64,000 nt of DNA, taken from positions 5,236,855 through 5,300,854 of the forward strand of contig NW_015622544.1 in the NCBI RefSeq assembly GCF_000835495.1, read 5' to 3'. The stretch is from Cladophialophora immunda (Eukaryota; Ascomycota; Eurotiomycetes; Chaetothyriales; Herpotrichiellaceae). Under the pieces are notes generated by a model, which searched no databases, was not told the DNA's origin, and saw nothing but the letters and a program-made list of their open reading frames with translations. Below are positions 10,873 to 21,200 of this stretch, piece by piece. A program made the position numbers and the translations under genes. Position 1 is the first letter of the stretch; each line of letters opens with the position of its first letter.

Positions 10873-12204
10873 TCAGTATGACTTGGGCAGTCCAAGCACC
10901 CTTTCTCCGACGTAGTTCTTGATCATCTCGCGACTGACAGGTGCGAGCCTGGGGATCATAATCTCCCTCAGATACCTCTCAACATGATACTCCTTTGCAT
11001 ACCCCATTCCACCATGCGTCATGACGGCCCTCTCGCAGGCCCGGAAGGCCGCCTCAGCAGCCAAGTATTTGGCCGCGTTTGCGTATTCTCCTGTCTCGTA
11101 CCCAGCGTCGTACATCCGTGCGGCCTGGTAGATCATGAGTCGGGCAGCTTCGAGCTCCATCCAGCTCTCTGCCAGGGGGTGTTGGATGGCCTGGTTCTGC
11201 CCAATCGCCCGGCCAAACACTATCCGCTCCCCAGCATACAAGGCCGCTCTCCTCAGCGCGGCAAACCCTGTCCCCAGTGCCTCTGCTGCAATCAAGATCC
11301 TCTCGGCATTCATGCCATGCATGATCATCTTGAACCCGTTACCCTCCTCCCCAATCAAATCCGCCTTTGGCACCTTCCACCCATCGAAAAAGAGACTGTT
11401 GGAATCCACCGCAGCCCTGCCCATTTTGGGGATCTCCTGCACCTCGACCTGTTCCCGGTCAAGGTCTGTGTAGAACAAGCTTAAGCCCTGACTTGGCTTC
11501 TTAACCTCCTCCAGCGGTGTCGTCCGTACGAGGATGAGGATCTTCTCGGCCACCTGGGCGGTGGAAATCCATATCTTCTGCCCGCTCAGCCGGTAGAAGT
11601 CACCGTCCCGGACAGCTCTCGACTGCAACCTCAAGGTGTCCAGCCCCGTATTTGGTTCCGTGACGCCGAAACACGCCCTCTCTCTCCCTTCAATCAACGG
11701 CACCAACATCCTCTTCTTCTGCTCTTCCGTGCCAAACTTCCGCACCGGCTCCAGCCCAAAGATGTTCATGTGCACGGCACTCGCGCCCGCGTACGCCGCG
11801 CCCGACTCCGCGATCGTCTGGACCATGATAGCGGCTTCTGCGATGCCCAGGTCGCTTCCGCCGTACTCCGCGGGCATGCAGATGCCCAGCCACCCGTCCT
11901 TGGCCACCGCCTGCTGGAACTCGGTGGGGAAGCGGTGCTCACGGTCCGCAGCGAGCCAGTATTCGTCCCCGAATTTCGCGCACACTTTGCTTATGGCTTC
12001 ACGCACCGTCCGCTGAGATTCTGTGAGATCCGGATCGTGGAGTTGGAGGTACTCTGTACCGCGAGCGGCAGCCACACGGGTTGTAGAGAATGTCGAAGAC
12101 GATATACGTGGTGCATGAGAGCAGTATGTGTTTGGTATCGGTGTTGCTCTCGTCCTTCTTCCGATCCCGTGGAGCAGATTCGTTACCGCCTTTTTGGAAG
12201 CCAT
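10873..12204 (-). CDS. Mitochondrial acyl-CoA dehydrogenase with IVD/LCAD-type catalytic Glu
   Basis: A single exon of 443 aa. The Arg/Ser-rich first 45 residues lack acidic residues and look like a mitochondrial presequence. The acyl-CoA dehydrogenase fold follows: ACFGVTEPNTG near residue 177 (FAD/substrate loop), QKIWISTA near 209, ERIVFGRAIGQNQAIQHPLA near 326, and GGMGYAKEYHVERYLRE near 398. The C-terminus reads RLAPVSREM where medium- and short-chain enzymes have the YEGT motif with the catalytic Glu, so that base is absent. Glu301 in GMNAERILIAAEALG sits where isovaleryl- and long-chain enzymes carry theirs. Substrate unknown. It diverges from a SUGCT-like CoA-transferase gene 613 bp away, suggesting a shared acyl-CoA pathway. 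Confidence 0.87.
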   Translation of the reverse strand: MASKKAVTNLLHGIGRRTRATPIPNTYCSHAPRISSSTFSTTRVAAARGTEYLQLHDPDLTESQRTVREAISKVCAKFGDEYWLAADREHRFPTEFQQAVAKDGWLGICMPAEYGGSDLGIAEAAIMVQTIAESGAAYAGASAVHMNIFGLEPVRKFGTEEQKKRMLVPLIEGRERACFGVTEPNTGLDTLRLQSRAVRDGDFYRLSGQKIWISTAQVAEKILILVRTTPLEEVKKPSQGLSLFYTDLDREQVEVQEIPKMGRAAVDSNSLFFDGWKVPKADLIGEEGNGFKMIMHGMNAERILIAAEALGTGFAALRRAALYAGERIVFGRAIGQNQAIQHPLAESWMELEAARLMIYQAARMYDAGYETGEYANAAKYLAAEAAFRACERAVMTHGGMGYAKEYHVERYLREIMIPRLAPVSREMIKNYVGERVLGLPKSY

Positions 12205-12817
12205 ATTTGTGGTTCGATCCGCCCTAACATGTGATGAATGCCCCCAGCCTCTCTATCCAGAAATGTCACAGTTCTCGCTCCGTATTGACGTCTTGTCAAC
12301 AGTTTTTAAACGGATGAGAAGCGACCTCCAACGTGAGGAAAGCATACGTAGGAAAAGCCACTTCCTCAGACCGTATCGTCGCCAAACCGGGTTCGAAGTT
12401 TCAGCTGGTGCGTATCGACTATCCAAGGGTTACCTATTGCCAGCTCTTGAACACCAAGAGAGAGTTTTCAATCTTATTCGGGAGCTGTTAAGTTTGGATA
12501 TTATTAGTTGGCCTAGGTACTTGCTTGCTGTGTTCTCCCCGCACGCAGCCTCGTCAGCCTCGGTCCGTAGCTATGTGGCTTTACCCCAAGCCGCCCCAGT
12601 TATGCGGTCCACCCAAATGTACCACATTTGCGCTCGAAGGTAAGCGCGCGCACAAACGGTAGGGTTGCTGAGGAAAGTACAAGCCGAAGTTGGGGGGAGG
12701 GCTGTCACCGAGTCCATTTGTCCACCTGAAACTTTCACACAGACTCTTCTGAGAAGGGGGGACGCGAAGAGGAAGATTCGAAGGTTGTTCACCGTGGGAT
12801 TCGATGTTTCGCCCACA
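12205..12817. promoter_or_regulatory. Bidirectional promoter of the dehydrogenase / CoA-transferase pair
   Basis: Start codons of the two divergent genes are 613 bp apart and no other gene fits between them. The right-hand frame stays open upstream to 12665 from a TTG, but the mitochondrial-type N-terminus begins at the ATG at 12818. I did not find a clear regulator site. Confidence 0.55.
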
Positions 12818-14311
12818 ATGACACGACCAACCCGTCTGCTCAGACGGTACGCCCTGTCGAAGCTCCATTCTGGGAATCTGACAAAAAATTCCGCAACGCC
12901 ATGGGTACCCATGCGGAGATCACTGTCTACTCCCAGCACACAGCCGAACCGTCTCCCCTTGGAAGGTCTCAAGATCCTCGACCTGAGCCGGGTCCTTGCC
13001 GGGCCGTTCTGCACGCAAATCCTGGCCGACTACGGCGCCTCCGTCCTCAAGGTCGAGCAGCCCGGGGTCGGCGACGAGACGCGTCAGTGGCGCACGCACA
13101 ACGAGTCGCAGAAGTGGAAAGACCAGTACCGGTTGATGAGTCTGTACTTTGCGGCCGTGAACCGCAACAAGAAGTCCGTGACCGTCAACTTCAAGGACGA
13201 CAGAGGCCGCGAGATCGTGACCAGGCTCGCGAGAGAGTGGGAGGGCGGCGTCGACGTCGTGGTGCACAACTTCTTACCCGGCAAAATGGAGGGTATGGGC
13301 TTGGGGTACGACGACTTGAAAAGCGCCATGGGCGGCGCCGGGGAGAAATTGATCTACGCCGCCGTCAGTGGGTATGGGCCATCAGGGCCCAGTGCGCAAC
13401 GAGCTGGGTATGATGCTATTGCCTTGGCCGAGGCCGGGTTGTTGCATATCACGGGTGAAGCGAGCGGACCTCCATCGAAACCTGGTGTTGCCATGGCCGA
13501 CTTGTGCAGTATGACCCCTTTCTCGCCAACTGCTCCCATTCTCCGAAAACCTATTTGTCAATCTCCGTTACTACTGGATATGAGCTAACAGAGATTCGCA
13601 GCGGGCTTGTACACGCATGGCGCAATCCTTGCGGCGTTGCACCAGAGGGACAGGACGGGGAAAGGGTGCTTGATTCAAGGAAGTCTATTTGAGAGCAGTC
13701 TGAGCCTGCTCATCAATGTGGGGCTGGCGAGTCTGAACCTGGACGTTGATAAAGGTGCCGAAGGAAGGAGAAGAGGAAAGAGACTAGGTTTAGAACACCC
13801 TAGCTTGGTACCGTATGGAGGGTTCGAGACGAAAGACAAGAAGATGATGTACGTGGCGGCGAACAATAATAGACAGTGGAAAGGGTTCTGCGGACGTATG
13901 GGAATCGCTGGGTTAGGTGAGGACCAGAGATTCAGTACGAATGATGGGCGCGTCGAGCACAGGGAAGAGATTAATCGGATTTTGCAGGAGAAATTTCGGG
14001 AGAAGACGAAAGACGAGTGGATGACTGCATTTGAAGGCAGTGGATTGCCATATGGTGCGATCAACGACGTGGTCGAGGCGTTGGAGCATCCTCAAGGGAA
14101 AGCCCGGAATATGGTGGTCGACGTGGAGGACTTTGAAGCAGCAAGAGATGGTATGCTCAGGCTGATTGGACCTGCCGTGAAGTTTGAGGGAGCACAGATG
14201 AATGTGAGGCTAAAGCCACCATTGTTGGGTGAGCATACCGACCAGGTTCTGGGGGAGCTCGGCTATGACTCCGCTGAGGTCGCTGAGCTGAGGCAGTCTG
14301 GAGTTGTCTGA
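12818..14311 (+). CDS. Class III CoA-transferase, SUGCT-like
   Basis: Exons 12818-13508 and 13602-14311 (intron GTATGA...TTCGCAG, 93 bp) give 466 aa. An Arg-rich presequence (MTRPTRLLRRYALSK) precedes PLEGLKILDLSRVLAGPF, the start of the CaiB/BaiF fold. Further family blocks are AAVNRNKKSVTVNFKD, GLGYDDL, SGYGPSGPSAQRAGYDA, LLHITGEASGPPSKPG, and EGSGLPYGAINDV, with a C-terminal SGVV. The expected catalytic Asp is Asp228 in GVAMADLCTG, just before the intron. The blocks closely follow human SUGCT, which moves CoA from succinyl-CoA to glutarate or hydroxymethylglutarate. Its pairing with an acyl-CoA dehydrogenase suggests activation and then oxidation of a short dicarboxylate in the mitochondrion (inference). 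Confidence 0.88.
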
Positions 14312-14542
14312 CCAGCAACCACCGGTCTTCACAGGCTAGACGTAAATATAGACCAAAAGAAGATAGAAATGGGTGGTTTTGTTCAGAGACCATCGTGGAG
14401 ATCCGGTAGATCTAGTCTTGTGTGATGATAGTACAAGGGCAATCCATTTCCTCACCACTGGAAAATGTACAGTGCTTTGATATTTTTGTGATTCTTGAAC
14501 CGCGTCTACAACCAACAACCCCCAGCGCCCGGCAAACACGCA

Positions 14543-15114
14543 TCAGTGTGCGTCAGGTTGGGCGCAAATGTAAGTGACTGCTTGGTCGACTTGATGACCA
14601 TCAGCAAGCATCCTAGGGAGAGATAGTCGACATTACATACCGCTGTGAATGGCGTCAGCCTCCTTGTCCGGGATCTCAATGCTGAACTCTTCTTCAATGG
14701 CCATCACGACCTCGACGGTATCCAAGCTGTCCAATCCAAGATCATTCTGAAAGTGTGCCGTGCCGCTGATCTAACGTCACCCGTCAGTAGGACTTCAAAG
14801 TCACATCGCAAGAGCAAGCTACCTTTGATGCATCTGTGACCTGCAGGAGGTTAGCAACTGCACGACCATCACGAGAAACGGGTGCGCACTTTGTCAAAGT
14901 TCTTCAAAAGATCCATTATTCTCCCTTGCACCTCCTCTTTCGACAGGCCGGCGGGCGCTGAGTAGTATCGTATGCTTGGAACAACAAAAGAGGGAGTGAC
15001 TCGTGATGATTGTAGCAGGGAGGTAGAGATTCGAGATCGGAAAGCAGGTAATTGTCGGGGGACCTGGGTCCTTGTGGCTGCATACAGCGCTCTTGCGGCG
15101 CCTGCCCGAATCAT
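14543..15114 (-). CDS. ACP1: Mitochondrial acyl carrier protein (complex I subunit NDUFAB1)
   Basis: Four exons (15114-14890, 14840-14823, 14770-14641, 14589-14543) give 139 aa. The second exon is only 18 nt and encodes VTDASK. A mitochondrial presequence ([17 protein letters not shown]) precedes the carrier domain, with the phosphopantetheine site Ser96 in [11 protein letters not shown] and the acidic helix [14 protein letters not shown]. The protein carries acyl chains in mitochondrial type II fatty acid synthesis, supplies octanoate for lipoate, supports LYR proteins, and is a structural complex I subunit in filamentous fungi. The gene is divergent from NDUFS8. MZM1, a LYR protein, and a lipoate-dependent E3 gene lie in the same window. 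Confidence 0.93.
14823..14840 (-). other. 18-nt exon of ACP1
   Basis: This small exon, encoding VTDASK, is flanked by an acceptor CTGCAG and a donor GTAGCT. It supplies the helix I to loop connection before [12 protein letters not shown]; without it the protein would lack residues conserved in the family. Confidence 0.85.
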
Positions 15115-15412
15115 CTTGACCGTGAACTGGAGTGGATGGATAGAGGTAAAGAAGAGTGCAAATGCTGAGGAGGCGGGAAGAAGGGCTCGCTGGTAGTAGG
15201 TAATGATTGAATTTCTGGATGGAGATGCAGACAATTGCAGCGAGCTTCGGAAAGGGAAGAGCTTGTTCGGGTCACGTGGAGCCAGCCAATCACATCGCAA
15301 TCAATCCTATTACAGCATCAATGACTTCTCCTCTCAATTACATCCTGTACCACGCCTCCTCTCTTGCGCTCGCCACGCATCGTCAATTCCCAGTCTGCAA
15401 CTTGTACGGACG
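15115..15412. promoter_or_regulatory. Bidirectional promoter of two complex I subunit genes
   Basis: The 298 bp between the start codons of ACP1 and the NDUFS8 gene contain CACGTG at 15273-15278 and CCAAT at 15286-15290, 7 bp apart. CCAAT is the core of the HAP (NF-Y) site that controls respiratory genes in fungi, and CACGTG is the E-box bound by Cbf1-type bHLH factors. Both elements can serve either direction. Confidence 0.65.
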
Positions 15413-16178
15413 ATGGCGTCGTCACTTCGTCCAGCATCGCGGCTCGTCGCGAGGCCACTGTCAGCTGCGTCGGTCATCCTACGACAAGCAGAGCGATCAC
15501 CTTTCCTTCGTGCCACCACCACAGCTCAGTTTCACTCTTCAAGTCCCAGAAATGCCTTACCTTCCGGCCCTCCGCCGCAGGGCTACCGACTGCCACGACC
15601 CAAAAGATTCGATGAGGGCGAGGGGGTGATGGATAAAGCTAGCAATTACTTTCTCCTCACTGAGATGCTGAGGGGGATGTATGTGGTGTTGGAACAGTTC
15701 TTCAGACCGCCGTATGTCCAATCAATCAATTCTTGGAAGTTAAAATACCTTATGGATGTTGTGCTCATATCATGGCTACAGCTACACAATCTACTACCCG
15801 TTCGAAAAAGGGCCCATTTCACCACGATTCCGAGGCGAGCACGCATTGAGGCGCTACCCCTCTGGCGAAGAGAGATGTATCGCCTGCAAGCTCTGCGAAG
15901 CCATCTGCCCCGCCCTAGCGATCACAATTGAAGCTGAAGAAAGAGAAGATGGCTCGAGGAGGACTACCCGTTATGATATTGATATGACGAAGTGCATCTA
16001 CTGTGGGCTTTGCCAGGAGAGCTGCCCTGTTGATGCTATCGTGGAGACTCCCAATGCCGAGTATGCAACAGAGTACCGAGAAGAGCTCTTGTACAACAAG
16101 GAGAAGTTGCTGGCCAACGGAGATAAATGGGAACCCGAGTTGGCGGCTGTGGCAAGAGCGGACGCTCCTTACAGATAA
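15413..16178 (+). CDS. NDUFS8: NADH dehydrogenase Fe-S subunit 8 (TYKY, 23 kDa)
   Basis: Exons 15413-15711 and 15782-16178 (intron GTATGT...CTACAG, 70 bp) give 231 aa. A Ser/Arg-rich mitochondrial presequence is followed by the conserved helical part, with [20 protein letters not shown] just after the splice, then two ferredoxin-type 4Fe-4S motifs, [12 protein letters not shown] and [12 protein letters not shown], which hold clusters N6a and N6b on the electron path to quinone. The C-terminal block reads [20 protein letters not shown]. All eight cluster cysteines are present. It acts in the peripheral arm of complex I. The divergent neighbour ACP1 encodes another complex I subunit. Confidence 0.96.
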
Positions 16179-16424
16179 AAATGGTCCCGGAAAGGCTGTC
16201 GTATGCGCTCGTTATCAAATTGTACATAAGCTGCGAATCAGCATGAAGCAGAGAGTGACCTTGCAGCAAAAATCACCATCAATTGCATTTATCTAACAGT
16301 GGCTATTTTCCAGGCGCTGGTGCTTCACTATGTAAATTTGGCTAAGTTTGACCAACTCTACACTAGCTCAGAAGCATGTCTTCCTTTTTCTCGTCCTCCA
16401 TAGTGCAAGACTCCATCGTAGCCA

Positions 16425-17632
16425 TCATCCCAAGGCGCGCATTGTCAACTCGACTCTGGACACTTACGTTAGCGACAATAAATGCTTCGAGAAAACAAAG
16501 GAGGAACTTACACAGCAAAGGTACCCGCACTGACAGGCATCGCCCTCACCAATGTCGGCCCAATGCCCTTCCAAAATCCCCTCATCCCGTCAATCTTCCA
16601 CGTTTGCGCAAAGCAATCCCTCATGGTCTTATACCGCTGTTCCTTCCCAAACCCGTCGCTCTGCATCTTGCTCTTGATCACGTCAAACGGGTAACTTGCG
16701 ATCCAGAGCGCTTCGCCCGCAAGCCCTCCGTAGAAGGCTACCTTCGGTGAAGAGATAGCTTCGCGGCGCACGTTGTTGCGTTTTTGTTCCAGAGCCATCA
16801 AGTATTCAAAGGTGAGGAACCAGACACCATAGGCTTGTGCTTCACGGTAGAGCGTGACCGCTTGGCCGCGGTAGAGACCCCGTAGGACGCCTTCGTGCGC
16901 CGAGAGCTTTTTGATACAATCAAGGGGACCGTTGTAAAGACGAGCAGCGCCATGTGGTTGAGTCTGTAGACGGATACGAACATGCTCGATGGGGCCAGAA
17001 AGAACAGAGTTCGTTAACCCGGCGAAAGCCCCTGCTACATAGTATTGACCGTAAGACAGACCTGCTGGATGGTTGGCGCTGAGGTTTTGTTCCTCGAACG
17101 CTCGTCTGGCATAGTGGAAGGCGCCGAATTGGACCGAGACGCACGCCCCTATGCCAATCAACGGGGTGAGTGTGCCTTTATAGAAGGCCAGTGGTCCTTC
17201 ATTTTGGAGGATTGATGATGCACATGATAAGGCGCTGGGGTAGGTGGTAGTCGTCTGAAGGCGGACCTTGACGATATCTAGGAGATTTTTTGTGAGAAAT
17301 TGCTGAACAGAGCGCGATAGGCTGTAGTCGTTCTGGGCTTACCAAATGGTTGACCTGGGAGAGACTGTTAGTGTATGATCGAGCCAAAAACAGTCAAAAA
17401 CAAAGCTGCGTAATATCGATAAACAGAGTGACCCCTTCAAAGACAGACGTTCCAGAAGACCGAACATAGAAAGCGTTGTTACAAGAATCACTGTAAAGTC
17501 ATCATATCGTAACTCACCTAGCAGAACCTGGGCGACACCCCCAGCAGCGCCAGCAAACAGGTCTTTGGCGGTTCTCACCCAACTAGTATTTCCAACCTCG
17601 TGGGCTTCAATTGCTTCAGCACCATCTGCCAT
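16425..17632 (-). CDS. YMC1: Mitochondrial carrier, YMC1/YMC2 type
   Basis: Four exons (17632-17518, 17354-17343, 17277-16512, 16455-16425) give 307 aa. The second exon is only 12 nt and supplies the QPF of the first carrier signature. The three signatures are PFDIVKVR, PIEHVRIR and PFDVIKSK, the last two at about residues 140 and 240, with GTLTPLIGIGACVSVQF and the C-terminal VELTMRALG closely like yeast Ymc1. Six transmembrane helices are expected in the inner membrane. Ymc1/Ymc2 are linked to glycine, glutamate and glycerol use; the transported substrate here cannot be read from sequence. It diverges from the mitochondrial IF2 gene. Confidence 0.88.
17343..17354 (-). other. 12-nt microexon of the carrier gene
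   Basis: Twelve bases between acceptor CTCCCAG and donor GTAAGC encode the QPF of the obligatory PX[DE]XX[KR] signature. Both neighbouring introns have usable branch and splice signals. Skipping it keeps the frame but removes residues essential to the carrier fold. Confidence 0.85.
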
Positions 17633-18236
17633 CTTCTGATTCTTCTGCTCAGTCGATCTCCCCAGCGAGGGCTCACCTCATTCTCGACCAGACGGGAACT
17701 GTGTTTTCAGAAGCAGACTATTTCAGTCTTAGATTCTTTTTCCTTCTAGGGCACGTCATTCGCTAGCCTCCCTCGGGCGGTAATCCGTCGCTGTCGCGGG
17801 TTTGGCCGCTGGCTGGTGATTGGCTCTATCCACTGCCTCAGGTGTGCTTGTAGAGGGTCAACGTTCGCAGTAGTGTCCGACAAGGTATTTGCAAGTCAGT
17901 GCGACACTGGGGACATTCGCGTCGATTCTGCATAGCAGACTAGGGCTTTCGAACGGAATCTAAATTTTGGAATTGAGGTGCGGCACCCAAAATTGTCGAA
18001 GAGAGCTGCACTTGGTGGTCTGTATACTCCGCGGTAAGTATCTGCGCTTACACCCCTGTGGTTCACCCGAACGGGGTCTTTCGCCAAAAAAAGTTATAGG
18101 TAGGGCAGTCGATGCGGCGTGTCTCCTATTGAAATCAGTACTGAGACGAAATTATCGACTGGAGTGAGGCTACGTTGGATCAGCATGCGCCGGGCAGTGA
18201 CGCGGAAGGTATGTCTAAACAACTCTGCTCCATTTC
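17633..18236. promoter_or_regulatory. Divergent intergenic region
   Basis: About 600 bp between the carrier and mitochondrial IF2 genes. An ATG at 18185 with a donor at 18209 could be an upstream exon, but its phase does not fit the IF2 frame through the visible acceptor. No other gene seen. Confidence 0.5.
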
Positions 18237-21200
18237 ATGTTTTGCGAGATATTGACCAGTCTGCGCCAGCTCCTACAAGGTCAAGACATCTGCTTTTTCT
18301 GCGCCTTCCGATACGCCGCCGAGTCTCGCCATGTCAGCGCGCTCCAGCCTCAGCGTCGGCTCTATAGGGCTGCTAACTCATCAAAACGTCCCGCTGGAGC
18401 AGCAGTTGCGCGTATAGAAGAGGAGGACGATGATTTCGCCGCGCCCGCGGCGCCAGCAAGAGAGCTTCTCGGCTGGAAATGTCGTTGCAATCACATCAAC
18501 AAGCCTGCAAGATCTGAGTGTACGATATGCTTGAGTTCCCGTCCACAGAGGCCCGAAATGGTCTACACGGACCACGCACCGTCCCTTTTTCCACCTTCGC
18601 CTCCCCAACCCTCCCCCCCGTCGAACGGTCGTCCCCGAACCGGCTACAGCTCTACTGGTGAAGGCTCGATATCGGAGATTCTGTCCCGCACGCAGTCGGA
18701 GTTCCAAGAAAGATCGCGGAATGAACCTTCGTCAACCTCGAGATCGCGCCCTGGACAACCCCAACGCCAGGAGCAGTGGTCCCCAATGAGTAGAGCTCGG
18801 AGAGATTATAATGATAGCGGTGCTGGTGGAAGAAATGGCAGAAATAACGCATCCCCGCGCGAAGCCTCTTCGGAATCCCAGCGACCACTTTTCAGATACT
18901 CGCATATGCGGAAACCACCTGCGGAATCAGGAATGGGGAGTATCAATCCTGCAAACGGGGTTAGGAGAGAGCCTGGAGATTCTCCAGGACCTTCAAGAGT
19001 AGGTAATGCTCTAAAATATCGAGGGACCGAGAATCCGACGGCTGGAGAATTACGTCGGCCGGGAGCTTCTGGGCCAAGAAGTGGATCATCTGCAGAGAGA
19101 TTCGGTTCCCCTTCCCAGTCTTCACCGAGGGGTGGGTTTGGGTCGAAAGGAAGCAATAGAGAGACTCACACACCGAAAGTCACAGGACGAGATTTTCCAA
19201 GGCGAGCCCCGCAAGTATCTGAAGCAGGCAGAGAACCAGGCAACGGGGTTGCTCGAGACAACTCCTCAGCTTGGCGACCCGAATCGGCGGGTACTCCGCA
19301 ACGAGCGTTCGACACAAGAACAAGCCGGGACAGACGTGTAAAAAGAGTCTCCGAAGGGTCGGAAGAGCCAGCCACTCCCGGAGAAGAATCCGCTGCTCTG
19401 GTGGAGACTGAGCTTGCAGAGAATGCTGAAGACGACAGACGCAAGCGAAAGCTGGTGGGTGGCAAAGATCGTGACAGGAGAGCTCGACTCTATGAAATCG
19501 AGGATGACGAGCCTATTCAGGTGTCCCGAAGGGCTAAGCTTCCAACTGCAAGGAGAAGCGGTGTTTCCAGGGCAGGATCATTGGACTTTCATTTTGACCC
19601 CGACCTTGCCGAGGAATTTCCCGATGAAGCCAAATCGAGGCGGAAAAAGAAGGGAAAGCAAGCGAACCCAAGACAGCAGACGCCAGCAAGGCCAGAGATA
19701 ATTCTACCGGAGTTCATCAGTGTGGAGAAGCTCGCACAAGGACTCAAGGTCAGACTACCAGACTTCATTGACAAGCTTGAAGAGGAGGGATTTGAGGGTG
19801 CGAGGTACGACCACGTCCTAGACTCGAGCACATCCGCCATGTTTGCGGAAATTTATGGCTTTGAAGCTATCGTCAAAACCATTGATGAGACTGGCGATAT
19901 CTTCCCGCGCCCTGCAGCAGAAGATCCCTCGGTGTTACCACCTCGACCCCCAATTGTGACGATAATGGGCCATGTCGATCACGGGAAAACTACTATCCTT
20001 GATTACTTCAGGAAGGCGAACGTTGTGGCAACAGAGCATGGGGGCATCACTCAGCACATTGGGGCGTTCTCCGTTACGATGCCTGGATCAGAACGTAACA
20101 TCACCTTTCTGGACACTCCTGGGCATGCTGCATTTTTAGAGATGCGCCGAAGAGGTGCTGTGGTGACCGACATCGTTGTCTTAGTTGTCGCTGCAGACGA
20201 CAGTGTCAAAGCTCAAACCATCGAAGCCATCAAACACGCCCGAGAGGCCGGAGTGCAAATTATTGTGGCAATCAATAAGGTTGACAAACCTGAAGCCGAC
20301 ATTGAACAGGTCAAGCGAGATCTAATGCAACACGACATCGTCGTGGAAGACTTTGGTGGAGAGTACCAAGCCATCCCAGTGAGCGGAAAGACTGGCAAAG
20401 GTATGGGAGACTTGGAAGAAGCCATTCTCACCTTGGCTGATGTCGCCGACTTCCGCGCCGAAGCCGACGGACCAGCGGAAGGCTGGATAATCGAAAGCAA
20501 AGTTGGTGCTACGGGTCGTGTCGCAACCATCCTTGTGCGCCGTGGAACTTTAAGACCCGGCGACTTTATTGTCGCTGGCACCACCTGGGCTCGTATTCGA
20601 ACGTTGCGAAACGATTCGGGAGAATTGATCGATGCCGCACCTCCAGGCACCCCTGTTCAGATTGATGGCTGGCGAGGAGATGATCCTGAGGCAGGCTTAG
20701 AGGTGCTGCAGGCCGAAACCGAGCAACGAGCAAAGGAAGCGGTGGCAGTGCGAAAAGAACGGGAGGAAGCGGCGTGGGAGATGGACAATATGACAGCAAT
20801 CAACGCGACACGTGCAGAGGAGGCGGTAGCGCGAACCAAAGTCCTCGAGTGGGAGAAAGAACAAGGTTATCTGTCAATGGGCTACAAAAGGCGTCCCAAG
20901 GACAATGAAGGCTGGATCGAGAAAGAGTCTGCTGGACCTCAACTTGTCCATTTCGTCGTCAAAGCCGATGTGGCTGGCAGCACGGAAGCCTTGGTTGCTG
21001 CTGTTAGTGCAATTGGCAACAACGAGATTCGAGCAAACATTATTCACAGCGGGACGGGCGGCTTGACTGAGTCAGACATCAAAATGCTGGCTGCAACAGG
21101 CGAGGTCGCTTATGCAATCTCGTTCAATCAACCCATTGATAATGACGTACGGCAACTTGCGGCGGCGGCTCGGATCCAGATTCTTGACCACAACATCATC

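Noticed and set aside
10873..12204. Glutaryl-CoA dehydrogenase identity for the acyl-CoA dehydrogenase
   Set aside because: Attractive next to a SUGCT-like gene, but the C-terminal TYEGT block with the catalytic Glu of glutaryl-CoA dehydrogenase is absent.
12390..12420. B-box-like GGGTTCGAAG, possible tRNA
   Set aside because: No matching A box or cloverleaf stems around it; no tRNA gene was found in the window.
7117..14311. Secondary-metabolite gene cluster around the Zn2Cys6 regulator
   Set aside because: There is no polyketide synthase, peptide synthetase, terpene synthase or P450 nearby; the neighbours are primary-metabolism genes.
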